A DNA stretch of 30,938 nucleotides from Pseudomonadota bacterium (GTDB lineage Bacteria; Desulfobacterota; Syntrophia; Syntrophales; JADFWA01): NCBI GenBank assembly GCA_030610915.1, contig JAUWQS010000002.1:1-30938 (forward strand). Reading direction: 5' to 3'. Below the pieces are notes generated by a model that ran no database searches, had not been told where the DNA came from, and saw nothing but the letters and a program-made list of their open reading frames with translations. The stretch's first letter is position 1. Every line of letters starts with the position of its first letter. The translations under genes were made by a program, and so were the position numbers. This document shows positions 7,484-16,222 of the stretch, piece after piece.

Positions 7484-7846
7484 ATGAAAGAGAATGTTGT
7501 TCAGAAAAAAAGTTATGCGTTTACACTGCGGATAGTGAAGCTGAACCACTGGCTTGGTGAGCAAAAGAAGGAGTATATCCTGTCAAAACAACTGCTTCGA
7601 TCCGGCACTTCCATTGGAGCCAATGTCGAGGAGGCTATTGGCGGTCAGTCGGAAAAAGACTTTGCCGCTAAGATGATGATTGCCTATAAGGAAACCAGAG
7701 AAACACACTACTGCTTGCGGCTTATGCACGATAGTGGTCTAATCGATTAACCTGTATTTGAGTCTGTTATTAATGACTGTGATGAGCTTTTGAAATTACT
7801 TGGCTCAATAACGAAGACAATGAAAGACAAAATTCGTAATTCGTAA
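7484..7846 (+). pseudogene. Four-helix-bundle (23S rRNA intervening-sequence/S23) gene with an in-frame stop
   Basis: The reading frame from ATG 7484 gives the S23 pattern: KSYAFTLRIVKL, then LSKQLLRSGTSIGANVEEA, then DFAAKMMIAYKETRETHYCLRL. A TAA at 7748-7750 stops translation at 88 aa. The same frame then continues with the expected last helix (PVFESVINDCDELLKLLGSI) to 7846, giving the usual ~120-residue length. This is one nonsense mutation (or a sequencing error) in an otherwise intact gene. S23 proteins are small helical proteins of unclear role that are common in scattered accessory loci. The gene interrupts the operon between pglX and the TrlF-like gene and is bracketed by 12-bp inverted repeats. 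Confidence 0.8.
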
Positions 7847-7848
7847 TT
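7837..7848 (-). repeat. Right inverted repeat of the S23 cassette
   Basis: TAATTCGTAATT is a perfect inverted match to 7465-7476. It overlaps the last codons and stop of the S23 frame, and similar AT-rich repeats continue to about 7866, just before the TrlF-like gene. Confidence 0.6.
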
Positions 7849-7894
7849 TTTAATTCATAATTTTTTCATGAATACGGAACAAAGGAATAAAATC

Positions 7895-10888
7895 ATGAAC
7901 AAGACTTTCAATGATAACAGACCATACCGTCAGCCGGGGGCGCGATGGTTGCGCTGTGAGCTTCACGTGCATACGCCGTTTGATAAGGAAAAAAAGTTCG
8001 GCGCAAATGTGAAACACGCCATTGAGGCGTTCAAAAAAGAGAGACCGGAGAAATTGGCGGCCATTGCCGGCGAATTCATCGCGGCGTGTCAAAATGCCGA
8101 TGGCGGGAAAGGCCTGGACCTCGTTGCTTTGACGGATCACAACAGCATTGCCGGATACCGCTATCTGAAACCGCAATTCGATATCATGGCACAGCAGGCC
8201 AGGGACCGGGGAGAGAACATGCCGGTAGTTCTGCCGGGTGTGGAATTCAGCGTGGGTGGTGAACGTCCCATTCATTTTCTAGTCATCTTTGCCTCGAAAA
8301 CCACCGCGGATGAAGTGGAAGGGGCGATCCGTTATGTGTTCGGCGCAAAAGAATTGTTTAATTTAAAGACCGGCACACCCGAAGCGACGGGAAATTCCGT
8401 TTTAGATTTCCTACAAAAACTCCGAGATTGGTGTCACCCTGACTCAGGCGAACGTGAATTGTCTTACGTCATTCTGCCGGCACACGCTGATGGCCGTTCC
8501 GGCATTGCCAGGGAGACAGGCGCCATGGCCGCGAATGTGACGGTTGACCCAAATATATGGGATGAGATGAAGGGGCGTGTCAGGGAGCTTGTCGTTACTC
8601 ACCGGGATTGGAACGGATTTCAAACGCGCAAGCCATACGACCAATTGCCCGAAGAGTTCAGAAATCTTCTGGCGCGTTGGCGTGCAGCGCACATGGGTAG
8701 CGATTTTGACAAGCTTGACTCCACGCGGAAGAACGCTATTCGGGCACACAAGCATTGGCCTCTGGTGGAAGCGTCGGATCCTGAGTCCTACGAGCAAGTG
8801 GGCACTCGCTATACCTGGCTCAAGATGGAAGTCCCGGATGTCGAAGGCATCCGATTGAGTCTCCTTGATCCAGAGTCTCGCTTGCGGCGAATGAACGAAC
8901 CATGCGTTGAGGTGAGTTATCCGGTTATTCAGCGCTTGCAAATCAATGAGACCGACTTCTTTGAGCACCTGGAACTGGATTTCAACCCCTGGATGAACAC
9001 GTTGGCTGGAGGAAGAGGGACAGGGAAGTCTACGATTATCGAATGTCTGCGCTACGTTTTGAACCGTGACCGTCCCGAGGATTTTGAGGCTAATGAAGAT
9101 GAGATTCGGCGTCAGGTCGAGGGTTTTTTGCAGCTCAAAAGGGATCGGGACCATGGTCAAACCCCAGGCACGCTCTTGCCGGTGCACAGCGTTACAGTTG
9201 ATATTCTGGTCTCTGGCAGAAAATACAGGATTAAACGCTCCGCCGAAGGAATCACCTACATCGTAGACCCTGATTCGGAGGATGCGAAGGAGACACAATC
9301 CCTGGATGTTCGCCATCTCATTACGCCGCGAATCCTTTCCCAGCGGCAAATTGGCCGTATTGCCCGTGATCTGGCGGCCCAGCGACGGGAATTGGACAAT
9401 CTGGCCGGTCAAGAAACAATCAACGCTTTCTCGGACCAGCGAAGATCGATACTGGAAGAACTCGAGCAACTTCAGCTCCGACGACGTCAATTCAAGGAAC
9501 AGGCAGCGACGTTGCCCGGAAAAGAGACCGAACTTAAAACCGTCCGGGACCAGATTACTTTCCTGGAAAAAGACGGTAACAAAGAAGTGCTTGACACCTA
9601 TGGGTCATGTCGTGAGGAAGAACGCTGGTTGAATCAAATACTTGAGGCTCTGAATAACCGCGACATTGCTTTGGCAGCCGAAAGCGAAGAGTTCGAAAAG
9701 CTGGGCGAATTAATCGGTGCTCCACCGACTGGTCCCGCGCAAGAGTGGATCAAAAAAGCAGCGGATCGTGTTCAGCAAAAAATAAAGGATTGGAAGAATA
9801 GCCTGATATCCATTGCCGAACAGATTCGAAAATTCAGAGCAGAACTGTCTGATGAAAGAGAATCGGTATGGCAGCCTGTCAACCAAAAGGCGAAAATTGC
9901 CTATGCCCAATTGCAGGAGGCCATACAGAAACACGGCGTAGAATTCAAACAACATCAGCCCTTGCTGCAAAGACGGGTATTACTTGATAAACAGATTGCT
10001 GATTTGAAAAGGATTCCCGGACAGCAAAGGGAGATCGAGACAGTCATTACCCAGGTTCGAAATCGCCTGGTGGAACTTCACCAGCGCCGCTGTGAAACCA
10101 GACGCAGTCTTACCGCACTGCTTGAAAAGCAGGATGCGGATGTGCGTATGGATGTCCATCCGTTTGGCCATAAGGAGACATTGAAAGAGAAGAGGGAAGA
10201 ATGGTTTGGCGGTTCGGGTCTGCAGGCCCGCGACTGGGATGCCCTGGTTGACTTTGTGTATTCCGGACCTGTGGCAACACATCTGGCCAGAATGGCCGAG
10301 TGCCTGGCCCAGGACATCGATGCCACCCGGGACAAAGGGCGAGTACTGGGACGGGATGAGTCGAAAGTGGTCAGTCTGCTGGGTGATGGCGATTCTTTGA
10401 CCAATAATTTTTTCAATGCCCTGCAACGAGCGGATCGTATCAATGTGGATGCCATAGAACGCTTTCTTCCTGAGGATGCGGTTGAAACGAAAGTTCGCGA
10501 TCAGGAGGGAATCTTTAAGCCCATTGATCTCGGATCGATCGGATTGAAAAGCACGGCAGTGCTGTCATTGCTTTTAGCCGCAAAGGAGCAGCCATTGATT
10601 ATCGATCAGCCGGAGGACGATCTTGATAACCATTATGTTTACACAGTGGTGGTGAATCTTCTCCGCAAACGCAAATTCTCGCGTCAAATTATCATCGCCA
10701 CCCATAACGCCAATATTCCAGTGAACGGCGACGCCGAATCTATTGCCACATTCGAGGTGGTGAATCGAATGGGCTGTTTGAAGGTACTTGGCAGCATCGA
10801 TCGCCCGGATGTAAAAGAAGAAGTGAGCATGATTATGGAGGGAAGTGCGGAAGCCTTCCGCTTGCGACGTGACCGCTACGGATACTAA
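7895..10888 (+). CDS. PHP-domain AAA/SMC-like ATPase (TrlF-like)
   Basis: ATG 7895 is chosen because AAAGGAA lies 7 nt upstream; ATG 7868 in the same frame has no ribosome site. Residues ~14-290 form a PHP metallo-phosphoesterase domain (CELHVHTPF, LTDHNSIAGY, PGVEFSV, LPAHADG). Walker A GGRGTGKS is at ~372-379. A long coiled coil follows (~500-760). Near the C-terminus are an ABC-type segment (GLKSTAVLSLLLAAKEQPLI), Walker B/D-loop (IIDQPEDDLDN) and the switch His region (IIIATHNAN), as in SMC/RecF-class ATPases. The TrlF-like family is probably an ATP-regulated nuclease or nucleotidase. In the final PHP motif the usual SDxH reads SDPES, so one metal ligand looks replaced. The next gene starts 10 nt downstream. 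Confidence 0.75.
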   Translation: MNKTFNDNRPYRQPGARWLRCELHVHTPFDKEKKFGANVKHAIEAFKKERPEKLAAIAGEFIAACQNADGGKGLDLVALTDHNSIAGYRYLKPQFDIMAQQARDRGENMPVVLPGVEFSVGGERPIHFLVIFASKTTADEVEGAIRYVFGAKELFNLKTGTPEATGNSVLDFLQKLRDWCHPDSGERELSYVILPAHADGRSGIARETGAMAANVTVDPNIWDEMKGRVRELVVTHRDWNGFQTRKPYDQLPEEFRNLLARWRAAHMGSDFDKLDSTRKNAIRAHKHWPLVEASDPESYEQVGTRYTWLKMEVPDVEGIRLSLLDPESRLRRMNEPCVEVSYPVIQRLQINETDFFEHLELDFNPWMNTLAGGRGTGKSTIIECLRYVLNRDRPEDFEANEDEIRRQVEGFLQLKRDRDHGQTPGTLLPVHSVTVDILVSGRKYRIKRSAEGITYIVDPDSEDAKETQSLDVRHLITPRILSQRQIGRIARDLAAQRRELDNLAGQETINAFSDQRRSILEELEQLQLRRRQFKEQAATLPGKETELKTVRDQITFLEKDGNKEVLDTYGSCREEERWLNQILEALNNRDIALAAESEEFEKLGELIGAPPTGPAQEWIKKAADRVQQKIKDWKNSLISIAEQIRKFRAELSDERESVWQPVNQKAKIAYAQLQEAIQKHGVEFKQHQPLLQRRVLLDKQIADLKRIPGQQREIETVITQVRNRLVELHQRRCETRRSLTALLEKQDADVRMDVHPFGHKETLKEKREEWFGGSGLQARDWDALVDFVYSGPVATHLARMAECLAQDIDATRDKGRVLGRDESKVVSLLGDGDSLTNNFFNALQRADRINVDAIERFLPEDAVETKVRDQEGIFKPIDLGSIGLKSTAVLSLLLAAKEQPLIIDQPEDDLDNHYVYTVVVNLLRKRKFSRQIIIATHNANIPVNGDAESIATFEVVNRMGCLKVLGSIDRPDVKEEVSMIMEGSAEAFRLRRDRYGY

Positions 10889-10898
10889 GGAGCCGATT

Positions 10899-12137
10899 AT
10901 GTTTGAGACAACAGAAGAAATCATCGAACAACTTCTCGCCGGGGAAGATAGCCTAGTCGAATTTAAGGAGTTGCGTTTTGGGGATCGTGGCGTTATTTCA
11001 CCAAATACGGATGACTTTGCCGGCGAGGTGGTCGCTTTTGCCAACGCGGAAGGTGGCGTCTTGTTTCTGGGCGTGGCGGATGACGGGGTGGTCAAGGGTA
11101 TCCCTGAAGGGCAACTGCGACGTGTTGAGGAGTGGGTGGTCAATATCACCACCAATAACTGCGCTCCGCCTATTCGTTCAATTATTCGGAGCCGTCGTCT
11201 TCCCGATCCGTCAGGTGAATTAAAACCTGTGCTTGTTGTGACTATCCGCAAGGGGTTGTACGTCCATCAAACGACGAGAGGCCGCTGGTATGTCCGCGTA
11301 GGGTCTACCAAGAGGGATCTCACCGCTCAGGAATTGCCGCGTTTATTACAGGAACGCGGTCGTATGTTTGTGTTCGATGAATCGCCGGTGCTCACCGCCA
11401 GAGTGGACGAGTTGGATAGCGAGTTAATCATGGCCGTATTGGGTAAAGCCCATGGTATTGAAAGAGATCAACTTCTACTAAATAAACGAATTACCCTTCA
11501 GGATGAAGAGCGGATGGTTCGTCCTACAGTGGCGGGATTGCTCTGTTTTTCAAAGAAACCGGAAGAGCATGTCAAGAGTGCGTATATCCATGCCGCGATA
11601 TATAGAGGGACTCGTCGGCATTCGGAGGATCTCGTACACCAGGAGAATATTTCGGGATCCGTTCAGCAGCAAATCGAGGCCGCTGTGGCCTTTGTGGACC
11701 GTTTTATGATGAAGCCTTCAAAGAAAGACGTGGGACGTGAAGATTTTCCTCAGTATCGATTGGGTGCGGTTTTGGAAGCTATAGTAAATGCGGTTGCCCA
11801 CCGAGACTATTCTATTTCAGGCTCAAAAATCAGGTTATTCATGTATGAAGATCGTCTGGAGGTGCTGAGCCCCGGCGGTCTTCCAAATACATTAACATTG
11901 GAATCTATGCGCTATCGACAGTTTACGCGTAACCAGTTGCTGATTTCATTTCTCTCCAAAATGAAAAGTCCTCGGGAAGATACATTGATCAAGGGACACT
12001 ACATTGAAGAACGCGGCGAGGGGGTTGCGAGGATTCTTGATGAATGCCTGGAATGGTCGGGACGTTCTCCGGAATATTCTTTGCACGATCAAGAAGTGGC
12101 ATTGACAATCTGGGCGCGTCCGAAAAACAAACTATGA
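10899..12137 (+). CDS. AlbA_2 (Schlafen-type) + HATPase_c_4 protein
   Basis: ATG 10899 has TAAGGAG 6 nt upstream, overlapping the previous stop; the in-frame ATG 10845 lies inside the upstream gene. Residues ~15-75 show the AlbA_2 pattern (SLVEFKELRF, then VVAFANAEGGVLFLGVADDG, then VKGIPEG) and a second strand set (GRWYVRVGSTKRDLT). Residues ~285-400 carry the GHKL-type ATP-binding motif NAVAHRDYS (N297) and SPGGLP. This is the common two-domain arrangement annotated as RNA-binding or transcriptional regulator. It may act as a nucleic-acid-binding sensor or regulator of the operon, or with the PHP-ATPase upstream. 412 aa, complete. Confidence 0.8.
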   Translation: MFETTEEIIEQLLAGEDSLVEFKELRFGDRGVISPNTDDFAGEVVAFANAEGGVLFLGVADDGVVKGIPEGQLRRVEEWVVNITTNNCAPPIRSIIRSRRLPDPSGELKPVLVVTIRKGLYVHQTTRGRWYVRVGSTKRDLTAQELPRLLQERGRMFVFDESPVLTARVDELDSELIMAVLGKAHGIERDQLLLNKRITLQDEERMVRPTVAGLLCFSKKPEEHVKSAYIHAAIYRGTRRHSEDLVHQENISGSVQQQIEAAVAFVDRFMMKPSKKDVGREDFPQYRLGAVLEAIVNAVAHRDYSISGSKIRLFMYEDRLEVLSPGGLPNTLTLESMRYRQFTRNQLLISFLSKMKSPREDTLIKGHYIEERGEGVARILDECLEWSGRSPEYSLHDQEVALTIWARPKNKL

Positions 12138-12181
12138 TTGCCAGGCAACAAAGTGCTTGTGAGAAAATTGGAGAATAACGG

Positions 12182-15100
12182 ATGAGTAAAATCAAAGAAG
12201 TTGTAAAGCTTAAAACCGGCTACGCGAATTTTGTGGAGCTCAAGAGCGCTTTTGAGGCGACCCAGGAGAACGCGGACCGGATGGCTATGTACCGACCGAC
12301 CAAGGCACACCGCCGGGCGTTCGAACGTATTTGCCGCGGACTGTACCAGCCAAATGACAAAAAATTTTACCTGCTGAGTGGCTCTTATGGTACCGGTAAA
12401 TCGCACCTATGCCTGATGACGGCAAACGTTCTCAGTCGGTCCAGCGGTGATCCGGAAATCGCCGGATTCTACGAGAATTACGCCAAGCTCGACTCCGAGA
12501 AGGCCAAACTGCTCAAAAACATCCGCAAGGACGGCCAATACTTAGCGGCGATCTGTGACTACCACTCGGGACGGCATTTCGAAGATGTTGTGATAAAGGC
12601 GGTCTTTGAGGCTTGTGAGGCCAAAGGCCTGAACACCGGAGTAGAAACAGAGTTTGACGAAGCAGAACGTCAACTGGACGAGTGGGAGAAAAAGGGCGAT
12701 AAAGGCGTCATTCGTAATTTTTATCAGGATTTCAGCAAAGCACTCGAATCGGTCGTACCTGGCCTCACCGTGGAGCAACTTCGCGCGGGGCTCAAATACG
12801 ACCGGGAGGTGCTGAAAAAATTCCGAGCCGCTTTCAAGGAAATGATGGGAGGCGTTGAGTTTCAGGCCCAGGCCGGAAACCTGATCCCCATTCTCAAGAA
12901 ATTGGTCAAGAGCCAGACATTCAAGGGTAGATTCAAAGGACTGGTCATCTTCTTTGACGAATTCAATTATACCCTAGAAAACGCAAGCTATTCCAAAGAT
13001 ATTCTGCAGGGATTCATGGAGACTATCTGCAAAAATGAATCAAACGTTCTTTTTGTGGGGTGTATTCACAAGGATTTCAAATCCTATGCCGATCGGTTCA
13101 GCAAGGACGACGCGGCAGTCATGAGTGCCCGAATCACCCAGGTGGATCTGCTCAACGAGGGAATCGAGGAGATCATCGGGGCCATCGTTGAAACGGACAA
13201 ACAGAACGAGGTCTGGAAGAAAGAAATCGGCCCCAAGACGGGCGTCTTTGATCAATTGGTACCACCATCTAGGTCACTTGACCTGTTCCCCTGGATCGAG
13301 GATGTGAACCGGATTCGCCAACGGGTGCTGGAGGACATCTATGGCGTACATCCCATGGCCCTGTCCTGTCTGCTGAAGCTCTCATCGGAAATCGGTTCGG
13401 ATGCGCGCAGTACCTTCACCTTTTTCTCGGGCGATGTGGGCGGAGAAAAGGGTTCATACGCTGATTTCATTGACAATGCCGAGGTGACGGTGGCTGGTGG
13501 GAAGCTAAATCTGTACACGGTGGATAAGTTGTTTACCTTCTTCAAAAAAGAGCTCTCGCAAAAGAATCCGGAACTTCGGGAACGGCAACGGCAATTCGTC
13601 AACGGCTTTTACGCCAGTATGGACGCTCTGCGAAAGACCGCTCAAGGAGAGTTGCTGGGATTTCAGGAGGATGAGCGTATCCAGATTCTCAGAACAATCC
13701 TTATCTACCAACTCTGCCAGATTCCGGCGAGTTTGGAAAATATTCAGTTTGGACTGTATTGCCTGAGCACCTCTGAAAAAAACCAGATTAAAGGATACTT
13801 GACGAATCTGCGCAAAAACGGCGTAGTTTTTTTCCGGCAGCAATCAAAAACCTATGAGCTGGCCGCAAGCATCGGCGAAGATCCCTATGATCTAATCGGA
13901 CGCTTTATTGCCGACACTAAATTGCATCCATCGGACACGGTAGCAGCTTTTCTGGAAGAATCCGGCGGAAAACGCCTCCCGGAATATTCCGAAGCCAAAG
14001 GATACAATCTGCCTTTTGGGGAGGACAAACGCTTTCGTACCCGTTTTGTACGAGCGAAGGATGTCGGGGATGCATTTTGGAAAGAAATCCGTACAGATTA
14101 TGAAGAGAGCCGTAATAAACCTGCGAAAAGTTTTGAAGGAACCCTCGTTTATATATTATGCGAAGACGAAGGAGATGTCAATGTTGCCAGGGAGGCGGTC
14201 AAAACCATTTCGGATGACAATGTAGCTCTGGCTGTTCCGCACGCACCTCAACCCTTTACGGAAACCCTGCTGCGAGTCAAAGCGTGCCGCCATTATCTGC
14301 CGCCAAACGAGGCGGAAAAGATAAGCGCCCAGACGGAGTCACGACTGCGTGATATTTTTGAGAACCCCGAAGACGGATACCTACCGACGCTGCAGCGTGT
14401 GTTTCGAGACATTACGGAGGGCAATGAAGCCTGCTGGTATTGGCAGGGAGGAAAAGTCCTGGTGGACAAACCCAGGCAATCCCATAAACCAGCGGACATG
14501 CTGTGCGACGAATTGTTTAAAAAACGCTGTCGTATTAAGCACCCGAATCTGAATTTCTGCCACGACGAAAAATGGCGCACCGGGAAGAACACGGCTTTAA
14601 AGCAGGCCGTAGGCGTTTTATTGGAAGCAGAAAAGGTTCTGATTGATAACGGCAACCCCGACAATCACGGGGAGAAGAGGTACCTGGAGAAAGTTCTGCT
14701 GAAAGGCGCAGGGGCCCTCAAGAAATTTGGTTCAGAAGGCGTAGTTTCTTATTTCGCCTGCGAGACCGATCCTGCCAAGCTCCACGATGATTTCCCGGTT
14801 CTCAAGGAACTGTGTGATCGGCTGGCAAATCTTAATCCTGAGGAAACGTTCTCAGTTGGCGCTTTTCTTGAGGATGCAAAGGATCCGCCTTACGGTGTTG
14901 GCGGTACGGCATTGATGCTAGCCCTGGCTCATGTTATTCGGGCCTATGGCGAGCGATTGATTGTGTATAAAGATTCTACCAGGATGGTGGAGCAGTCTAT
15001 TCGGTCATATAACGATCTGGTCAAGATCGTGTCAGACCCTGCCCCCAAGACAGTCTTTGTGGTCCGTAATATTTCGCAGGCCCAAATCACCCTCATCGAT

Positions 15101-16222
15101 CTGGTCGCCAAAGCAGTTGAGGCGCCGCCGCTGAAGCATGGCGAAACCCGATTCCTCAACTCCGCCTTTGAAACGCTCAAACAATGGTGGAGCGGCTTGC
15201 CATCTGTTGCCAAAGTGATCAGCCTGTATGAAGAAGGGCGAAAAGCACGTTTGAACAGTCTCAAGAATCTGATGGACGTATTAATCGGCAGCGTGGACCG
15301 ATTTGATTTCATGCTCGAGCAATTACCTGCGGTTTACAGCGGCGGTCCGGTTGGCGACACCCTCACGGAACGGGATGTTAAGACTATCTGCGATGCCTTT
15401 ACCGAGGATGTGACACTTCTAAACTCAGGCGAACAGACTGCACAAGGCCAAGTGGCGCACGCTGTTTGCGCTATCTACGGTGCCAAAGGCGACATGATCG
15501 AATGTAAAAATGTGGTTAGCAATTGGTATGCAAACTTAAACCCAAGCCAACGCGATCCAGATAAATATGACCACGAGGATGCGAAACAATTCCTTGTGCG
15601 TCTAGCCGATCAATCCGTCAGTTTTAGCACGAAGATTGTTGAGCTTCTGTCGAAAGATTACGGATTTGGAGCAGTATCGCAGTGGACATCGCTTCACATC
15701 AAGGACTATGCAGCCAAACTAAAACAGGCCAAGGCAGAGATCGATAAGGCCAGGCCAGTCGTCTATAAGCCGGCTGTTGATGAGGGTGTGCATGAAGTTC
15801 GCGAATCTGAGGAAATATATGTTACTATCCCTAAAGGGGCCGTTCGATTGATCTACACTTTGGACGGGAGTGATCCCCGTCACTCGGATAATGCCCAAAA
15901 AACCGACAACAATCTTGATCTCGTCAACCTTCTTAAAGACCGGCCCAATGTGAAGATAAAAATGCGGGCCGTGGACCAGAACGGCAATGTCAGCGATGTT
16001 GTCAGTGTCGAGCTAATCAGCAAGGAACGAAAATACGAGATGCAAGTTGAAAAAGATCTTTTCGGCGAAGAAGAAGCAACATTCAAATGCCCGGATGATG
16101 CGGAAGGGTTAGTGGCAGTCCTTAAATCCGTAATCAGCTATGGAGTAAAGAATAAATTGCTGAGTAAGGACAGGGCTCAAAAGATTGAAACGCTATTGAG
16201 TGACTTGAACAATAATAAATGA
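12182..16222 (+). CDS. brxC: BrxC/PglY-like ATPase (DUF6079 type)
   Basis: A 1346-aa ATPase with ribosome site GGAGAATAACGG before ATG 12182. The P-loop is GSYGTGKS (67-74) and Walker B is LVIFFDEF (254-261), both early in the chain as in BrxC/PglY. The N-terminal segment (VELKSAF, then MYRPTKAHRRAFERI) supports a DUF6079-type BrxC. The long middle is helical with no enzymatic motif I recognise. Unusually, residues ~1205-1260 carry IYTLDGSDP (1224-1232) followed by VKIKMRAVDQNGNVS, a beta-sandwich signature of the CHB_HEX_C type. In BREX, BrxC is an essential large ATPase of the complex. Its stop overlaps the pglZ ORF. Confidence 0.75.
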   Translation: MSKIKEVVKLKTGYANFVELKSAFEATQENADRMAMYRPTKAHRRAFERICRGLYQPNDKKFYLLSGSYGTGKSHLCLMTANVLSRSSGDPEIAGFYENYAKLDSEKAKLLKNIRKDGQYLAAICDYHSGRHFEDVVIKAVFEACEAKGLNTGVETEFDEAERQLDEWEKKGDKGVIRNFYQDFSKALESVVPGLTVEQLRAGLKYDREVLKKFRAAFKEMMGGVEFQAQAGNLIPILKKLVKSQTFKGRFKGLVIFFDEFNYTLENASYSKDILQGFMETICKNESNVLFVGCIHKDFKSYADRFSKDDAAVMSARITQVDLLNEGIEEIIGAIVETDKQNEVWKKEIGPKTGVFDQLVPPSRSLDLFPWIEDVNRIRQRVLEDIYGVHPMALSCLLKLSSEIGSDARSTFTFFSGDVGGEKGSYADFIDNAEVTVAGGKLNLYTVDKLFTFFKKELSQKNPELRERQRQFVNGFYASMDALRKTAQGELLGFQEDERIQILRTILIYQLCQIPASLENIQFGLYCLSTSEKNQIKGYLTNLRKNGVVFFRQQSKTYELAASIGEDPYDLIGRFIADTKLHPSDTVAAFLEESGGKRLPEYSEAKGYNLPFGEDKRFRTRFVRAKDVGDAFWKEIRTDYEESRNKPAKSFEGTLVYILCEDEGDVNVAREAVKTISDDNVALAVPHAPQPFTETLLRVKACRHYLPPNEAEKISAQTESRLRDIFENPEDGYLPTLQRVFRDITEGNEACWYWQGGKVLVDKPRQSHKPADMLCDELFKKRCRIKHPNLNFCHDEKWRTGKNTALKQAVGVLLEAEKVLIDNGNPDNHGEKRYLEKVLLKGAGALKKFGSEGVVSYFACETDPAKLHDDFPVLKELCDRLANLNPEETFSVGAFLEDAKDPPYGVGGTALMLALAHVIRAYGERLIVYKDSTRMVEQSIRSYNDLVKIVSDPAPKTVFVVRNISQAQITLIDLVAKAVEAPPLKHGETRFLNSAFETLKQWWSGLPSVAKVISLYEEGRKARLNSLKNLMDVLIGSVDRFDFMLEQLPAVYSGGPVGDTLTERDVKTICDAFTEDVTLLNSGEQTAQGQVAHAVCAIYGAKGDMIECKNVVSNWYANLNPSQRDPDKYDHEDAKQFLVRLADQSVSFSTKIVELLSKDYGFGAVSQWTSLHIKDYAAKLKQAKAEIDKARPVVYKPAVDEGVHEVRESEEIYVTIPKGAVRLIYTLDGSDPRHSDNAQKTDNNLDLVNLLKDRPNVKIKMRAVDQNGNVSDVVSVELISKERKYEMQVEKDLFGEEEATFKCPDDAEGLVAVLKSVISYGVKNKLLSKDRAQKIETLLSDLNNNK

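Noticed and set aside
8444..9490. Long (348-aa) - strand ORF within the TrlF-like gene
   Set aside because: A shadow of a GC-richer coding region; the + strand has complete PHP and Walker motifs.
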